From: an uncultured Pelagibacteraceae bacterium
GTDB taxonomy: Bacteria > Pseudomonadota > Alphaproteobacteria > Pelagibacterales > Pelagibacteraceae
Reading direction: 5' to 3'
Assembly: GCA_902531885.1 (NCBI GenBank)
Contig: CACAFZ010000001.1
Location: 62,001-126,000, forward strand
DNA: 64,000 nt
Shown here piece after piece: positions 18,797 to 29,779 of the stretch; positions within the stretch are counted from its first letter, which is position 1, and each line of letters begins with the position of its first letter. The position numbers were made by a program, and so were the translations under genes. The notes under the pieces are model-generated. The model had not been told where the DNA came from and made no database searches. It saw nothing but the letters and a program-made list of their open reading frames with translations.

Positions 18797-19570
18797 ATGA
18801 ATGTCTTGGTCAAAAATTTGGGTAACGGCATAAAAAATATAACAATAAACGATCCAAAAACATATAATTCTCTATCTTTTGCAACTTTAAGATCTCTTTT
18901 AAATACTTTTAAAAAACTTGATAAAGACAACAATACAAAAGTAATAATTTTGAATGGAGCTGGAAAAGGCTTTAGCGCAGGTCATAACCTGAAAGAAGTA
19001 AAATCTTTAAAAGTAAGATCAAAATATCTCAAACTATTTAATCTTTGCTCAAAATTAATGATCCAAATAGTTGAAGGAAGAAAACCAGTTATAGCAAAAG
19101 TGCATGGAGCAGCTTATGCCGCTGGATGCCAACTAGCAACAAGTTGCGACTTGGCTTACAGCACTACTAATGCAACATTTGCAACTCCTGGAGTTAATAT
19201 TGGATTATTCTGTAGTACACCAATGGTTGCCGTTAGTAGAAAAATTAGCAGAAAGAGAATGATGAAAATGCTTTTAACTGGTGAACCCATTAATGCAAAA
19301 TATGCAAAAGAAATAGGATTGATTAATGATTGTTTTTCAAAATCGAAACTTAATAAGGAAGTTTTAAAAGTTGCAAAAACAATCGCATCCAAATCAAATT
19401 TAACAATTAAAATTGGAAAACAAGCTTTTTATAAACAATTAGAAATGCCATTAAGAAAAGCTTACGCATATACAAGCAGAGCGATGACTTTAAACATGAT
19501 GTCTGTTGATGCTCATGAGGGTATATCGGCGTTTTTAAACAAAAGAAAACCTAAATGGAAAAATAAATGA
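18797..19570 (+). CDS. enoyl-CoA hydratase/isomerase family protein
   Basis: GAGKGFSAGHNLKE and AKVHGAAYAAGCQLATSCDLAYST. Confidence 0.85.
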   Translation: MNVLVKNLGNGIKNITINDPKTYNSLSFATLRSLLNTFKKLDKDNNTKVIILNGAGKGFSAGHNLKEVKSLKVRSKYLKLFNLCSKLMIQIVEGRKPVIAKVHGAAYAAGCQLATSCDLAYSTTNATFATPGVNIGLFCSTPMVAVSRKISRKRMMKMLLTGEPINAKYAKEIGLINDCFSKSKLNKEVLKVAKTIASKSNLTIKIGKQAFYKQLEMPLRKAYAYTSRAMTLNMMSVDAHEGISAFLNKRKPKWKNK

Positions 19571-20034
19571 ACGATGATCAAGTAAAAGAAATTCTAAAAA
19601 ATTCTAAAACAATTGCAATGATCGGTGTAAGTTCCGAAAAGAAAGGCGAAGATCCAAAAAACTTAAAAAGAAAACCAGCAAATGTTGTTATGAAATATAT
19701 GCAAGATTTTGGTTATAAAGTAATACCTGTAAACCCTTTTGCTAAAGGAGAAGTTATAAATGGAGAAACAGTAGTTGAAAGTTTAGATAATATTTCTGAA
19801 AAAATAGACATAGTCGATGTATTTCGACCATCAAAAGAAACACCAGGTTTTGCTAAAGAGGCCGTTAAAATTGGAGCTAAAACTCTGTGGCTGCAGTATG
19901 GAATTCAGAATGAGGAAGCTAAGAAAATTTCTGAGGAAGCTGATGTAAAGTACATAGATAACAAATGTATTAAACAAGAATACCAAAAATTATTTCAAAA
20001 ATCTAACCCAGTATTTCCAGTATTAAAAAAATAG
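19567..20034 (+). CDS. CoA-binding domain protein
   Basis: 155 aa; TIAMIGVSSEKKGEDPKNLKRKPANVVMKYMQDFGYKVIPVNP. Confidence 0.8.
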   Translation: MNDDQVKEILKNSKTIAMIGVSSEKKGEDPKNLKRKPANVVMKYMQDFGYKVIPVNPFAKGEVINGETVVESLDNISEKIDIVDVFRPSKETPGFAKEAVKIGAKTLWLQYGIQNEEAKKISEEADVKYIDNKCIKQEYQKLFQKSNPVFPVLKK

Positions 20035-20603
20035 TGAAAAAAATTTTATTTTTCCTTTTTTTGTTTCAAACATCAGTATTCGCCCAGAATCTTGATAAAG
20101 CATATTTTGCAGGTGGTTGTTTCTGGTGTATGGAAGAATCATTTGAAAAAAAAGAAGGAGTGATTCAGGTAATTTCAGGTTATTCAGGTGGTAATACAAA
20201 AAATCCAACATATGAAGAAGTTACATACGGAAATACGGGGCACTTTGAAGTTGTTGAGATTATTTATGATAAAAATAAAATTAATTTTAAAGACCTGCTA
20301 GATCATTTTTGGATTAATATCGATCCTTTTGATTCAAGAGGCCAATTTTGCGATGTAGGATATAGTTATAGATCAGTTGCATTTTATAAAACAATTGATC
20401 AAAAGGACGATATAAAGAGATCAATAGTAAAATTAGAGAAGAAATTTAATAAAAAGGTAGTTACATTCATAAGAAAATTTGATGAATTTTATAAAGCAGA
20501 AGAATATCATCAAGATTATTATAAAAAAAAATTTTTAAACTATCTTAAGTATAAAAATGCTTGTGGAAGAGAAAAAAAATTAAATAAAATTTGGAAATCA
20601 TGA
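20034..20603 (+). CDS. msrA: peptide-methionine (S)-S-oxide reductase with signal peptide
   Basis: AYFAGGCFWCMEESFEKKEGV...GYSGG; N-terminal hydrophobic leader; GTG start. Confidence 0.9.
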   Translation: MKKILFFLFLFQTSVFAQNLDKAYFAGGCFWCMEESFEKKEGVIQVISGYSGGNTKNPTYEEVTYGNTGHFEVVEIIYDKNKINFKDLLDHFWINIDPFDSRGQFCDVGYSYRSVAFYKTIDQKDDIKRSIVKLEKKFNKKVVTFIRKFDEFYKAEEYHQDYYKKKFLNYLKYKNACGREKKLNKIWKS

Positions 20604-21169
20604 AAAAAATTTTTTTAGTTTATAGTCATTATAATGACAAATCTTTTAATGCAGCAATAAAAGATACATTTATAAAGGCAGCAGAAGAGAATGGTCATAA
20701 AGTTGATTGCGTAGATTTATATAAGGAAAAATTTGATCCAGTATTTGCAGGTGAAAAACCATCATCTGAAGTTTTAGATCACAGAAAAAGAATTGAACAA
20801 TGTGATGTTATTACTTTAGTTGCACCTATCTGGAACTTTAGAATGCCAGCAATACTTGAAGGATGGATTGATAAAGTATTGGCTCCACCCTGGGCATTTA
20901 GTTTTAAAAAATTGTTTGGTAATTATGGTTATCCCGTGGGAAACTTGAAAGGAAAAAAAGCAATTGTATTTTGCACTTATGGATCTCCTCAATTCGCAAT
21001 AAGAACATTTTTTTTAAATATGCCTACTAAAAGACTTAGAAGAGGAGTCTTTAATATATGTGGAATAACAGATGTAATATATAAAAGATATTTTGCGGTA
21101 CCATTTGTAAGTGATGAAAAGAGAAAAAAATTCTTAGAAGACGTTAAAAAAACAGTAAAAAATATATGA
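20600..21169 (+). CDS. NAD(P)H dehydrogenase (quinone)/flavodoxin-fold oxidoreductase
   Basis: MKKIFLVYSHYNDKSFNAAIKDTF; VAPIWNFRMPAILEGWIDKVL. Confidence 0.8.
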   Translation: MKKIFLVYSHYNDKSFNAAIKDTFIKAAEENGHKVDCVDLYKEKFDPVFAGEKPSSEVLDHRKRIEQCDVITLVAPIWNFRMPAILEGWIDKVLAPPWAFSFKKLFGNYGYPVGNLKGKKAIVFCTYGSPQFAIRTFFLNMPTKRLRRGVFNICGITDVIYKRYFAVPFVSDEKRKKFLEDVKKTVKNI

Positions 21170-21627
21170 ACAAATTAATTAGCTATTTTATTTTTTTTAT
21201 TATTTTTACGACAAATTCATTTTCCGATGTAATAAAACCTAGTAAAAAAATTGAGCCTGACCAAGTTGTGAAAATTCAGCTTAAGGGTTTGATGAATAAT
21301 AACGACCCTTATTCAGATGTTGGAATTGAACAAACTTGGGAATTTGCTCATCCAAAAAATAAAAAATACACAGGACCTTTAGAAAAATTTAAAAAAATGT
21401 TAAAAGGAGATTCTTATTATATGTTATTAGGACACAAAGAGCACCAGATTGAGCAAGTTTATTTAAATGAAAACGTAGCAACTTTCCTAGTAACTATTTT
21501 AGATTCAGATAAAACTTATTATAAATTTAAATGGCAGGTTGAAAAATATATCAATCAAGGACCTTTAAAAGACTGTTGGTTAACAACAGCAGTCTCTCAG
21601 CCTGTGTCTTTAGGCTCTTCAATATAA
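21166..21627 (+). CDS. DUF4864-like secreted protein
   Basis: Signal peptide; QLKGLMNNNDPYSDVGIEQTWEFAHPKNKKYTGP. Confidence 0.6.
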   Translation: MNKLISYFIFFIIFTTNSFSDVIKPSKKIEPDQVVKIQLKGLMNNNDPYSDVGIEQTWEFAHPKNKKYTGPLEKFKKMLKGDSYYMLLGHKEHQIEQVYLNENVATFLVTILDSDKTYYKFKWQVEKYINQGPLKDCWLTTAVSQPVSLGSSI

Positions 21628-21673
21628 AATAATTTTGTTTCGTTAATAATAAAAATTTAGTAGAAATTCCAAG

Positions 21674-24106
21674 ATGAAATCTAAAGCAAAAGTAGTTGTA
21701 ATAGGAGGTGGAGTAGTTGGAGTAAGTGCCCTCTATCATTTAGCTAAAAAAGGTTGGTCAGATGTAGTACTTGTTGAAAGAAAAGAATTAACTTCAGGCT
21801 CAACTTGGCATGCAGCTGGATTATTGCCACTCTTTAATATGAGTTATTCTGTAGGACAACTACATAAATATGCGGTTGATCTTTATAAAACTTTGGAAGA
21901 AGAAACAGGAAAAAATGTAGGTTTTAGTGTCGTATCAAACATTAGGTTGGCTAGCACAAAAGATAGAATGGATGAATACCATCAGTATGCAGGTGTAGCG
22001 CAGACTATTGGAGTTAATTATAAATTTTTAACTCCAGACCAAGTAAAAGAAATATGGCCTTTATGTAATACTTCAGATTTAATTGGTGCAATTCAACATC
22101 CAGAAGATGGATACATTCAACCCGCAGATTTAACACAAGCTCTAGCAACTGGTGCAAGAAATAAAGGAGCAGAAATTTATAGAAATACAAATGTTACAGG
22201 AATTAAACAAACAAAAGATGGATGGGTAGTTGAAACTGACAAAGGTGCAATAGAATGTGAACATGTAATGTCTTGTTCAGGAAATTTTGCAAGACAAACT
22301 GGTCAAATGGTTGGATTAGACATTCCAGTAATTCCAGTAGAACATCAATACATAGTTACCGAACCTCATCCAGAAATACAGAAAAGAAAAAAAGAAGGCC
22401 TTCCAGAAATGGGAGTTCTTAGAGATAGTGATAGCAGATGGTACATGAGAGAAGAGGCAGGAGGTTTAATATTAGGACCTTATGAAGATGGTGCACCTTG
22501 TTGTTATGTAGATGGACCATCAAAGAATTCAGAATATGAATTGTTTCAAGAAGATTTAGAAAGACTTGCTCCTCATATTGAAGGTGCAATTCATCGAGTT
22601 CCTGCTTTTGGAGAAGTTGGAGTTAAGAAAGTTTACAATGGTGCAATCTGTTATACACCAGATGGAAATCCTATTGTTGGCCCTGCTTGGGGTTTAAAAA
22701 ACTTTTGGATTAACGAAGGTCATAGTTTTGGAATTACTGCAGCAGGTGGCGCAGGTTGGCAACTTGCAGAATGGATTGTTGATGGAGAACCAACAATTGA
22801 TATGCTTGGAGTTGAACCTAGAAGATATGGAGATTATGCAACTAAATCGTATTTAAAAGAAAAAAATGAAGAAGCTTATCGAAACGTATTTATCATTCAC
22901 TATCCAGATGAAGAAAGAGGTGCAGCAAGACCTTTAAGAACGGCACCATGCTATGACAGATTGAAAAACTTAGGAGCAGTATTTGGTCAAAAATTTGGAT
23001 GGGAAAGAGCTAACTTTTTTGCAACTGACGGAATGGAACAAAAAGATGATTGGTCATTCAGACGATCAAAATGGTTTAAAGCTGTAGAAAAAGAATGCAA
23101 AAATGTTAAAGAAAATGTTGGGTTGTTAGATATGACAGCATTTGCAAAATGTAGAATTAAAGGACCTAAAGCGGAGGAGTTTTTGGATTATTTAGTTGCT
23201 AACAAATTACCAAAAAAAGTTGGGCGAATTAATTTATGTCATGCGCTTAATACAAAAGGTGGCGTTCACTCTGAATTTACCATCATGAGAGAAGCAGAAG
23301 ATAGTTTTTATTTAGTATCTGCAGGAGCTTTTCAAAGATTAGATCATGATTGGATTTTAAAATGGATGCCAAAAGATGGATCGGTTCAATTTGAAAATTT
23401 AACTAATAGCATAGGGGTATTGGTTGTTTCAGGTCCTAAAGCAAGAGAATTGATGAAAAGAGTTTCTAAAGATGATTTTTCAGATGAAAACTTCAAGTGG
23501 TTAAGCTCAAAAAATGTGAACATAGGCTATGCACCAGTTAATGCTATGAGAGTTAACTTTGTTGGAGAATTAGGATGGGAACTTCATCATCCAATGGAAT
23601 ATCAAAATCATATTTTTGATAAATTAATGGAAGCTGGAAAAGATTTAGGATTAAAGCCTTATGGTATTAGAGCAATGAACAGTTTACGTGTTGAAAAGTC
23701 TTATAAACTTGTTGGAACCGAGCTATCTATTGAATATTCGCCTTACGAATCTGGTTTAGATAGGTTTATTCATCCAAATAAAGGAAAATTTATAGGTTTA
23801 GAAGCTTTAAATAAATGGAGAGAAAAAGGTTTTAATAACAAATTAGTAACATTCGAAGTACACAATATAGCTGATGCTGATGTATTGGGGAATAATCCAA
23901 TTTATCAAAATGATAAAGTTGTTGGTAGAGCAACAGGAGGAGATTTTGGCTTTAGATTAAATAAATCAATAGCTCTAGGAATGGTAAAACCCGAACTTGC
24001 GACAACTGGTCAAAAATTTAAAATTGATATTTTGGGAAAAATGCACGACGCTACTATTTTAGATGAAAGTCCTTACGATCCAGAAAATAAATTGTTAAGA
24101 GCATAA
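21674..24106 (+). CDS. FAD-dependent dimethylglycine/sarcosine dehydrogenase-like enzyme with GcvT domain (second copy)
   Basis: 810 aa, same architecture as the 7117..9522 product. Confidence 0.85.
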   Translation: MKSKAKVVVIGGGVVGVSALYHLAKKGWSDVVLVERKELTSGSTWHAAGLLPLFNMSYSVGQLHKYAVDLYKTLEEETGKNVGFSVVSNIRLASTKDRMDEYHQYAGVAQTIGVNYKFLTPDQVKEIWPLCNTSDLIGAIQHPEDGYIQPADLTQALATGARNKGAEIYRNTNVTGIKQTKDGWVVETDKGAIECEHVMSCSGNFARQTGQMVGLDIPVIPVEHQYIVTEPHPEIQKRKKEGLPEMGVLRDSDSRWYMREEAGGLILGPYEDGAPCCYVDGPSKNSEYELFQEDLERLAPHIEGAIHRVPAFGEVGVKKVYNGAICYTPDGNPIVGPAWGLKNFWINEGHSFGITAAGGAGWQLAEWIVDGEPTIDMLGVEPRRYGDYATKSYLKEKNEEAYRNVFIIHYPDEERGAARPLRTAPCYDRLKNLGAVFGQKFGWERANFFATDGMEQKDDWSFRRSKWFKAVEKECKNVKENVGLLDMTAFAKCRIKGPKAEEFLDYLVANKLPKKVGRINLCHALNTKGGVHSEFTIMREAEDSFYLVSAGAFQRLDHDWILKWMPKDGSVQFENLTNSIGVLVVSGPKARELMKRVSKDDFSDENFKWLSSKNVNIGYAPVNAMRVNFVGELGWELHHPMEYQNHIFDKLMEAGKDLGLKPYGIRAMNSLRVEKSYKLVGTELSIEYSPYESGLDRFIHPNKGKFIGLEALNKWREKGFNNKLVTFEVHNIADADVLGNNPIYQNDKVVGRATGGDFGFRLNKSIALGMVKPELATTGQKFKIDILGKMHDATILDESPYDPENKLLRA

Positions 24107-24855
24107 TGAAAATATTAGTCGCGGTAAAAAGAGTAATTGATTACAATGTCCAAGTTAGAGTTAAAGAAGATGGAACTGGCGTTGTTACAGACAATGTTAA
24201 AATGTCAACTAATCCTCCAGATGATAATGCAGTTGAAGAGGCAGTAAAAATAAAAGAGTCTGGCAAAGGAAAAGAAATTGTTGCAGTAACTATTGGAGAA
24301 GACAAAGCACAAGAAACCGTTAGAAAAGCTTTAGCTGTTGGTGCTGATAGAGGTATTCATGTAAAGTCAGAAGGAATATTAGAACCATTAGCAGTTTCAA
24401 AAATACTTCAAAAAATTGTTGAAAAAGAAAAACCAGATCTAGTTTTCATGGGCAAGCAAGCCATTGATGATGATTGCAATCAAACCGGACAAATGCTTGC
24501 AGCGCTTTTGAATTGGCCTCAAGCAACATTTGCTTCAAAAATAAACGTCAAAGATAAATCGTTAGAAGTAACAAGAGAGGTTGACGAAGGTTTAGAAACA
24601 ATTGAAGTAAACACTCCTGCAATAGTAACATGTGACTTGAGATTAAATGAACCAAGATACGCTTCTTTGCCTAATATAATGAAAGCAAAGAAAAAACCTT
24701 TGGAACAAATTAATGCTAGTGATTTAGGTGTAGATATTAAATCAAGAATTGAGCAAATTAAAGTTGAAGAACCACCAAAAAGAAAAGCAGGTATCAAAGT
24801 CGCAAATGTTGCAGAATTAGTTCAAAAATTAAAAAATGAGGCAAAGGTAATTTAA
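24106..24855 (+). CDS. etfB: electron transfer flavoprotein beta subunit
   Basis: [64 protein letters not shown]. Confidence 0.95.
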   Translation: MKILVAVKRVIDYNVQVRVKEDGTGVVTDNVKMSTNPPDDNAVEEAVKIKESGKGKEIVAVTIGEDKAQETVRKALAVGADRGIHVKSEGILEPLAVSKILQKIVEKEKPDLVFMGKQAIDDDCNQTGQMLAALLNWPQATFASKINVKDKSLEVTREVDEGLETIEVNTPAIVTCDLRLNEPRYASLPNIMKAKKKPLEQINASDLGVDIKSRIEQIKVEEPPKRKAGIKVANVAELVQKLKNEAKVI

Positions 24856-25808
24856 TGTCAGCATTATTGATAGCAGAACATAATAATAAAGAAGTAAGAC
24901 CATTTACATTAAATGCAATAACTGCTGCTAGCCAAATAGACCAAGATCTTCATGTTTTATTAATTGGTAGTAAAGCAGATGAAGTTGCGAAAACTTTAGC
25001 GAACGTTCCAAATGTTAAAAAAGTTATTCATGTTGATAATGAAATTTATGAAAATTACTTAGCTGAAAACTTTACTCCTGTAATAGTAAAACATGCAGAA
25101 AATTATTCTCATATTATTTGTTCAGCTAATACTTTTGGAAAAAATTTAATGCCTAGAGTTGCAGCTTTATTAAATACGTCTCAAGTTAGCGATATAATAA
25201 AAGTTATTTCACCAGATACTTATTTAAGGCCAATCTATGCTGGCAATGCATTTGCAACTGTAAAAAGTACAGATCAAAAAAAATGTATTACTATAAGACC
25301 CACTTCTTTTGATCCTGCTGCTACATCTGGTGGATCAGCAGAAATTGTTAAAGGTGAAGCTGCTGAAGCTTTTCAACAAATAAAATTTATTAAAAGAGAA
25401 GAAGTTAAATCGGATAGACCCGAACTTGGAACTGCTAGGGTAGTTATTTCAGGTGGTAGAGGAATGCAAAATTCAGATAACTTTAAATTAATCACTGCTA
25501 TAGCTGATAAATTAAATGCTGCAGTAGGAGCATCAAGAGCTGCAGTAGATGCAGGATACATTACAAATGACCACCAAGTAGGTCAAACTGGCAAAGTAGT
25601 GGTCCCAGATCTGTACATTGCAGTAGGAATTTCTGGTGCAATACAGCACCTAGCAGGAATGAAAGAAAGCAAAATAATTGTAGCTATAAATAAAGATGGT
25701 GAAGCACCAATATTTAGTGTTGCAGATTACGGCTTAGAAGCAGATTTATTTGAAGCTCTTCCACAATTTTTAGAAGAATTGAACAAATTAAATACTATAC
25801 AAAAATAA
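24855..25808 (+). CDS. etfA: electron transfer flavoprotein alpha subunit
   Basis: [56 protein letters not shown]. Confidence 0.95.
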   Translation: MSALLIAEHNNKEVRPFTLNAITAASQIDQDLHVLLIGSKADEVAKTLANVPNVKKVIHVDNEIYENYLAENFTPVIVKHAENYSHIICSANTFGKNLMPRVAALLNTSQVSDIIKVISPDTYLRPIYAGNAFATVKSTDQKKCITIRPTSFDPAATSGGSAEIVKGEAAEAFQQIKFIKREEVKSDRPELGTARVVISGGRGMQNSDNFKLITAIADKLNAAVGASRAAVDAGYITNDHQVGQTGKVVVPDLYIAVGISGAIQHLAGMKESKIIVAINKDGEAPIFSVADYGLEADLFEALPQFLEELNKLNTIQK

Positions 25809-25832
25809 CAAATACTGTAAAAAAATATCATT

Positions 25833-27452
25833 ATGTCCAGAGAAGTAATGGAATATGATGTTGTAATAGTTGGAGGTGGACCATCAGGTCTTGCCACGGC
25901 TATAAAATTAAAACAACTTAAATCAGATTTGAATGTATGTATTTTAGAAAAAGGGTCAGAAATTGGTGCCCATATTTTATCAGGAAATGTTTTTGAAACT
26001 AGAGCACTTGACGAATTAATTCCAAATTGGAAAGAATTAAACTCACCAATTAAAACAAAAGTAACAAAAGAAAAATTTTTATTTTTAGGAAAAACCAAAT
26101 CATTAAGTTGGCCAACTTGGTTGCTACCAAAAGTTCAACAAAATCATAAAAATTATATTATAAGTTTAGCAAACCTTTGTAGATGGCTAGCAGAACAAGC
26201 AGAAGGTTTAGGAGTAGAAATTTTTCCAGGATTCCCTGCGAGTGAAATATTATATCATGAAGATGGATCTGTGAAAGGAGTGGCAACTCAAGACATGGGT
26301 TTAGACAAAGAAGGAAATAAAAAAGATAGTTTCGAGTCTGGTATGGAGCTCCATGCTAAAGTTACAGTTTTTGCAGAAGGATGTAGAGGACATTTAGGAA
26401 AAGAATTAATTAAAAAATTTGAATTAGATAAAGGAAAAGATCCACAACAATATGGAATTGGCTTTAAAGAAATTTGGGAAATAAAAGACAATAATCATCA
26501 AGAAGGAATGGTCATGCACACTGCAGGTTGGCCGTTAGATAAAAATACTTATGGTGGAAGTTTTATATACCATGCAGAAAACAAACAAGTCTTCCTTGGA
26601 TATGTAATAGGTTTGGATTATAAAAATCCGCATCTTTCTCCTTTCGATGAATTTCAAAGATTTAAAACTCATCCAGCAATTAAAAAAATAATTGAAGGTG
26701 GAAAAAGAATTTCATATGGAGCTAGAGCACTAATAGAAGGAGGATTACAAAGTCTTCCGAAAATGTTTATGCCTGGGGCACTACTAGTTGGCTGTGATGC
26801 AGGAACTTTAAATATGCCAAAAATAAAAGGATCACACACTGCAATGAAAAGCGGAATGATTGCTGCAGAAACAATAATTGATTATATAAATGATAAAAAA
26901 AATCTTTCTAATTATGAAGATAAATTTAAAAAAAGTTGGGTATATAAAGAATTACATGCCGCAAGAAATGTTAAACCAAGTTTTAGCTGGGGATTATTTT
27001 TAGCAATAATTTTTACTGGCATTGATCAAATTTTATTTAGAGGAAAATTACCTTTTACTTTGAAACACAAACATGCTGACCATGACACTTTAAAATTAGC
27101 AAAAGATATGCCCAAAATTGATTATCCCAAACCAGACAACATTATTACTTTTGATAAAACAAGTTCAGTTTATTTAACTGGAACTAATCATGCAGATAAC
27201 CAGCCAGTACATTTAAAGTTAAAAAACCCTGATTTACCAATAAAATATACACTTGATAAATATGATGAGCCTGCTCAAAGATATTGCCCAGTTGGAGTTT
27301 ATGAAGTTCAAGTTGAGAATAATGTTTCAAAATTTGTTATAAATTCACAAAACTGCATACACTGTAAAACCTGTGATATTAAAGAACCTTCCCAAAATAT
27401 TACCTGGGTAACACCCGAAGGTGGTGGTGGACCTAAATATGGTAATATGTAA
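25833..27452 (+). CDS. electron transfer flavoprotein-ubiquinone oxidoreductase
   Basis: YDVVIVGGGPSGLATAIKLKQL; C-terminal CIHCKTCDIKEPSQNITWVTPEGGGGPKYGNM. Confidence 0.95.
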   Translation: MSREVMEYDVVIVGGGPSGLATAIKLKQLKSDLNVCILEKGSEIGAHILSGNVFETRALDELIPNWKELNSPIKTKVTKEKFLFLGKTKSLSWPTWLLPKVQQNHKNYIISLANLCRWLAEQAEGLGVEIFPGFPASEILYHEDGSVKGVATQDMGLDKEGNKKDSFESGMELHAKVTVFAEGCRGHLGKELIKKFELDKGKDPQQYGIGFKEIWEIKDNNHQEGMVMHTAGWPLDKNTYGGSFIYHAENKQVFLGYVIGLDYKNPHLSPFDEFQRFKTHPAIKKIIEGGKRISYGARALIEGGLQSLPKMFMPGALLVGCDAGTLNMPKIKGSHTAMKSGMIAAETIIDYINDKKNLSNYEDKFKKSWVYKELHAARNVKPSFSWGLFLAIIFTGIDQILFRGKLPFTLKHKHADHDTLKLAKDMPKIDYPKPDNIITFDKTSSVYLTGTNHADNQPVHLKLKNPDLPIKYTLDKYDEPAQRYCPVGVYEVQVENNVSKFVINSQNCIHCKTCDIKEPSQNITWVTPEGGGGPKYGNM

Positions 27453-27454
27453 TT

Positions 27455-28231
27455 TTATTTAAATCTAAACAAAAATTTATTTTTAAATCTTTCTATAATA
27501 TTTCTATTATCCCCAAACTTAGGCTCATCTACACCTGGTCTTCTTTTCCAACGAGCATAGAAATATTTTGTTCTTCTAAAAAAAGAATTTTCCTTAATAT
27601 AATAATAGACCGCAATAGATTTTCTACCTTCATTATCAGGACATTTAATTGGATCAGGAAATCCATGATTTGACTCTGTATCAGTTCTAAATACTACAGC
27701 GTTATTAATATGTGGATATACTTTTAAAAAATTATTTTCCATTTTTTGATCCCATAATTCTATTGCACCACCCCAGCTTTTATTCCAATTTTTATTCAAA
27801 TAAATTAGTAGATTTAACATTCTCTTTACTTTTCTTTTCCTAATATAGATGAAATCTGAATGAAGTTTAAGATAACCACCTTTTCTAGACTCATGCATTC
27901 CACCACCAAATAAAGTTGGATCTGGTATTAAACCTGGGATTTTAAATTTATTTTCTAAAATCTTTACGAATGTTTCAGAATTTAAATGATCGATAAAATT
28001 TTGAATAGATTTAGGAAATTGCTTATAATCATCTAATCCTCTTTTTGTTTTTTGAAATAATGCATCACTGCTTGGTCCAAGTCCTTCTGGAAAAGAAAAA
28101 TTTTCACTTACTTTTTCTATTAAATCATCAGGTAAAAAATTTTCTATGTGCGAATGTTGGTAAGGAGTATCTTTTACAAAGATTGTTTTATTATGGTGAT
28201 CAAAAACTTTTTCAGAAGAAAAAATATTCAT
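27455..28231 (-). CDS. 2OG-Fe(II) oxygenase (prolyl-hydroxylase-like)
   Basis: GGYLKLHSDFIYIRKRKVKRMLNLLIYLNKNWNKSWGGAIELW; HGFPDPIKCPDNEGRKSIAVYYY. Confidence 0.8.
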   Translation of the reverse strand: MNIFSSEKVFDHHNKTIFVKDTPYQHSHIENFLPDDLIEKVSENFSFPEGLGPSSDALFQKTKRGLDDYKQFPKSIQNFIDHLNSETFVKILENKFKIPGLIPDPTLFGGGMHESRKGGYLKLHSDFIYIRKRKVKRMLNLLIYLNKNWNKSWGGAIELWDQKMENNFLKVYPHINNAVVFRTDTESNHGFPDPIKCPDNEGRKSIAVYYYIKENSFFRRTKYFYARWKRRPGVDEPKFGDNRNIIERFKNKFLFRFK

Positions 28232-28233
28232 TT

Positions 28234-28608
28234 TTATGATAGATCGATTGCGTGTTTTTTTAAATCTTCAATAGAAATTAGCTTTAAAGTTTTTTCATGA
28301 GTTCTTTTTATGTATATTGGACAACCCTTTCCTGCATCGATAGCTTTAGCATACCATCCCGCACATACACACCAACTGTCACCTTCTTTTAATCCTGGAA
28401 ATCCAAACTCAGGGTGAGGGGTAATTAAATCATTACCAGCTTCTTTACACCATTCCAAAAAATCATTAGTTACTTTTGCACAAACAGTATGAATTCCATG
28501 ATCGTTTTTGTCAGTATTACAACATCCATCTCTTAACCATCCTGTTATAGGATCTAATGAACATTCTTCTAAATCTTCTCCTAAAACATTTTTTTGCTTT
28601 TCAGACAT
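28234..28608 (-). CDS. DUF2237 family protein
   Basis: NVLGEDLEECSLDPITGWLRDGCCNTDKNDHGIHTVCAKVT. Confidence 0.8.
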   Translation of the reverse strand: MSEKQKNVLGEDLEECSLDPITGWLRDGCCNTDKNDHGIHTVCAKVTNDFLEWCKEAGNDLITPHPEFGFPGLKEGDSWCVCAGWYAKAIDAGKGCPIYIKRTHEKTLKLISIEDLKKHAIDLS

Positions 28609-29096
28609 TAGATTTTTGTGGGATTAGGTTTACCTTTATATACAACATCGGGATCAAATTTTTTTTCGTTTTCTTCAAATTTCATTTCTATTTTTCTTCC
28701 GTTATCTATTTTTCCCATTGGTATTGATCTATAAAAACATGAACGATAGCCAACATGACAACTAGCTCCATCTCCAATATCTACAGACATCCATATTGAA
28801 TCTTGATCATCGTCAATTCTGATTTCTTTTACTTTCTGAATAAATCCACTTGTAGCACCCTTGTGCCAAACTTCTTTTCTTGATCTGCTCCAATAATGAG
28901 CTTCTTTAGTTTCTATAGTTTTTTTAAGTGCCTCAACATTCATATATCCATGCATTAAGATTTCTTTAGTGTTAAAACATGTTGTTACGACGGGAATAAG
29001 TCCATCATTATCAAACTTTGGAGATAACAACTTTCCTTCTTCTATTTCTTTAACATTTTCGCGTTTTTTAAACATATTGGTGCGTTTTATTAGCAC
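28608..29096 (-). CDS. hisI: phosphoribosyl-AMP cyclohydrolase
   Basis: HGYMNVEALKKTIETKEAHYWSRSRKEVWHKGATSGFIQKVKEI; DIGDGASCHVGYRSCFYR. Confidence 0.95.
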   Translation of the reverse strand: MLIKRTNMFKKRENVKEIEEGKLLSPKFDNDGLIPVVTTCFNTKEILMHGYMNVEALKKTIETKEAHYWSRSRKEVWHKGATSGFIQKVKEIRIDDDQDSIWMSVDIGDGASCHVGYRSCFYRSIPMGKIDNGRKIEMKFEENEKKFDPDVVYKGKPNPTKI

Positions 29097-29153
29097 ATTA
29101 GATGATATATTAAATATTTAAAATTACAAAAAGATATATATATAAAACGACTT

Positions 29154-29759
29154 ATGAAATTAGTTAAAGACATTGAAAAAGAACTATCGAAAGAAAAGAT
29201 TTCCGAACAGGAAGCTGAAGAAGCATTTATAAAAATTTTAAAATGGATAGGAGAAAATCCAAATAGAGAAGGCCTTAAATCAACGCCCAAAAGATTAGTT
29301 AAAGCGTTTAAAGAATATTTTAAAGGTTATAGCGAAGACCCAAATATAATTTTACAAAAAACATTTGGAGATGTTCAAGGATATGATGACATGGTTATTC
29401 AAAAAAATATTTCACTACAAAGTCATTGCGAACACCATATGGCCCCAATAATTGGAGTTGCACATGTTTCTTATATTCCTAAACAAAGAGTAGTAGGATT
29501 AAGTAAATTAGCAAGAGTAGTTGAAGTTTTTTCAAAAAGATTACAAACTCAAGAAAGACTAACAATGCAAATAGCAACTACTTTAATGCAAGCCTTGGAT
29601 GCTAAAGGTGTTGCTGTATCTATTGATGCTACACACCAATGTATGACCATGAGAGGAATAAAAAAAGAACAAGCAACAACAATTACAAATTATTATTTAG
29701 GAAAATTTAAGGAAGATTTAAGTTATCAAAATAGATATTTAAGATTTATAAGTAAGTAA
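29154..29759 (+). CDS. folE: GTP cyclohydrolase I
   Basis: SLQSHCEHHMAPIIGVAHVSYIPKQRVVGLSKLARVVEVFSKRLQTQERLTMQIA. Confidence 0.95.
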   Translation: MKLVKDIEKELSKEKISEQEAEEAFIKILKWIGENPNREGLKSTPKRLVKAFKEYFKGYSEDPNIILQKTFGDVQGYDDMVIQKNISLQSHCEHHMAPIIGVAHVSYIPKQRVVGLSKLARVVEVFSKRLQTQERLTMQIATTLMQALDAKGVAVSIDATHQCMTMRGIKKEQATTITNYYLGKFKEDLSYQNRYLRFISK

Positions 29760-29779
29760 ATTTTTCAAAATTAAAAGTC

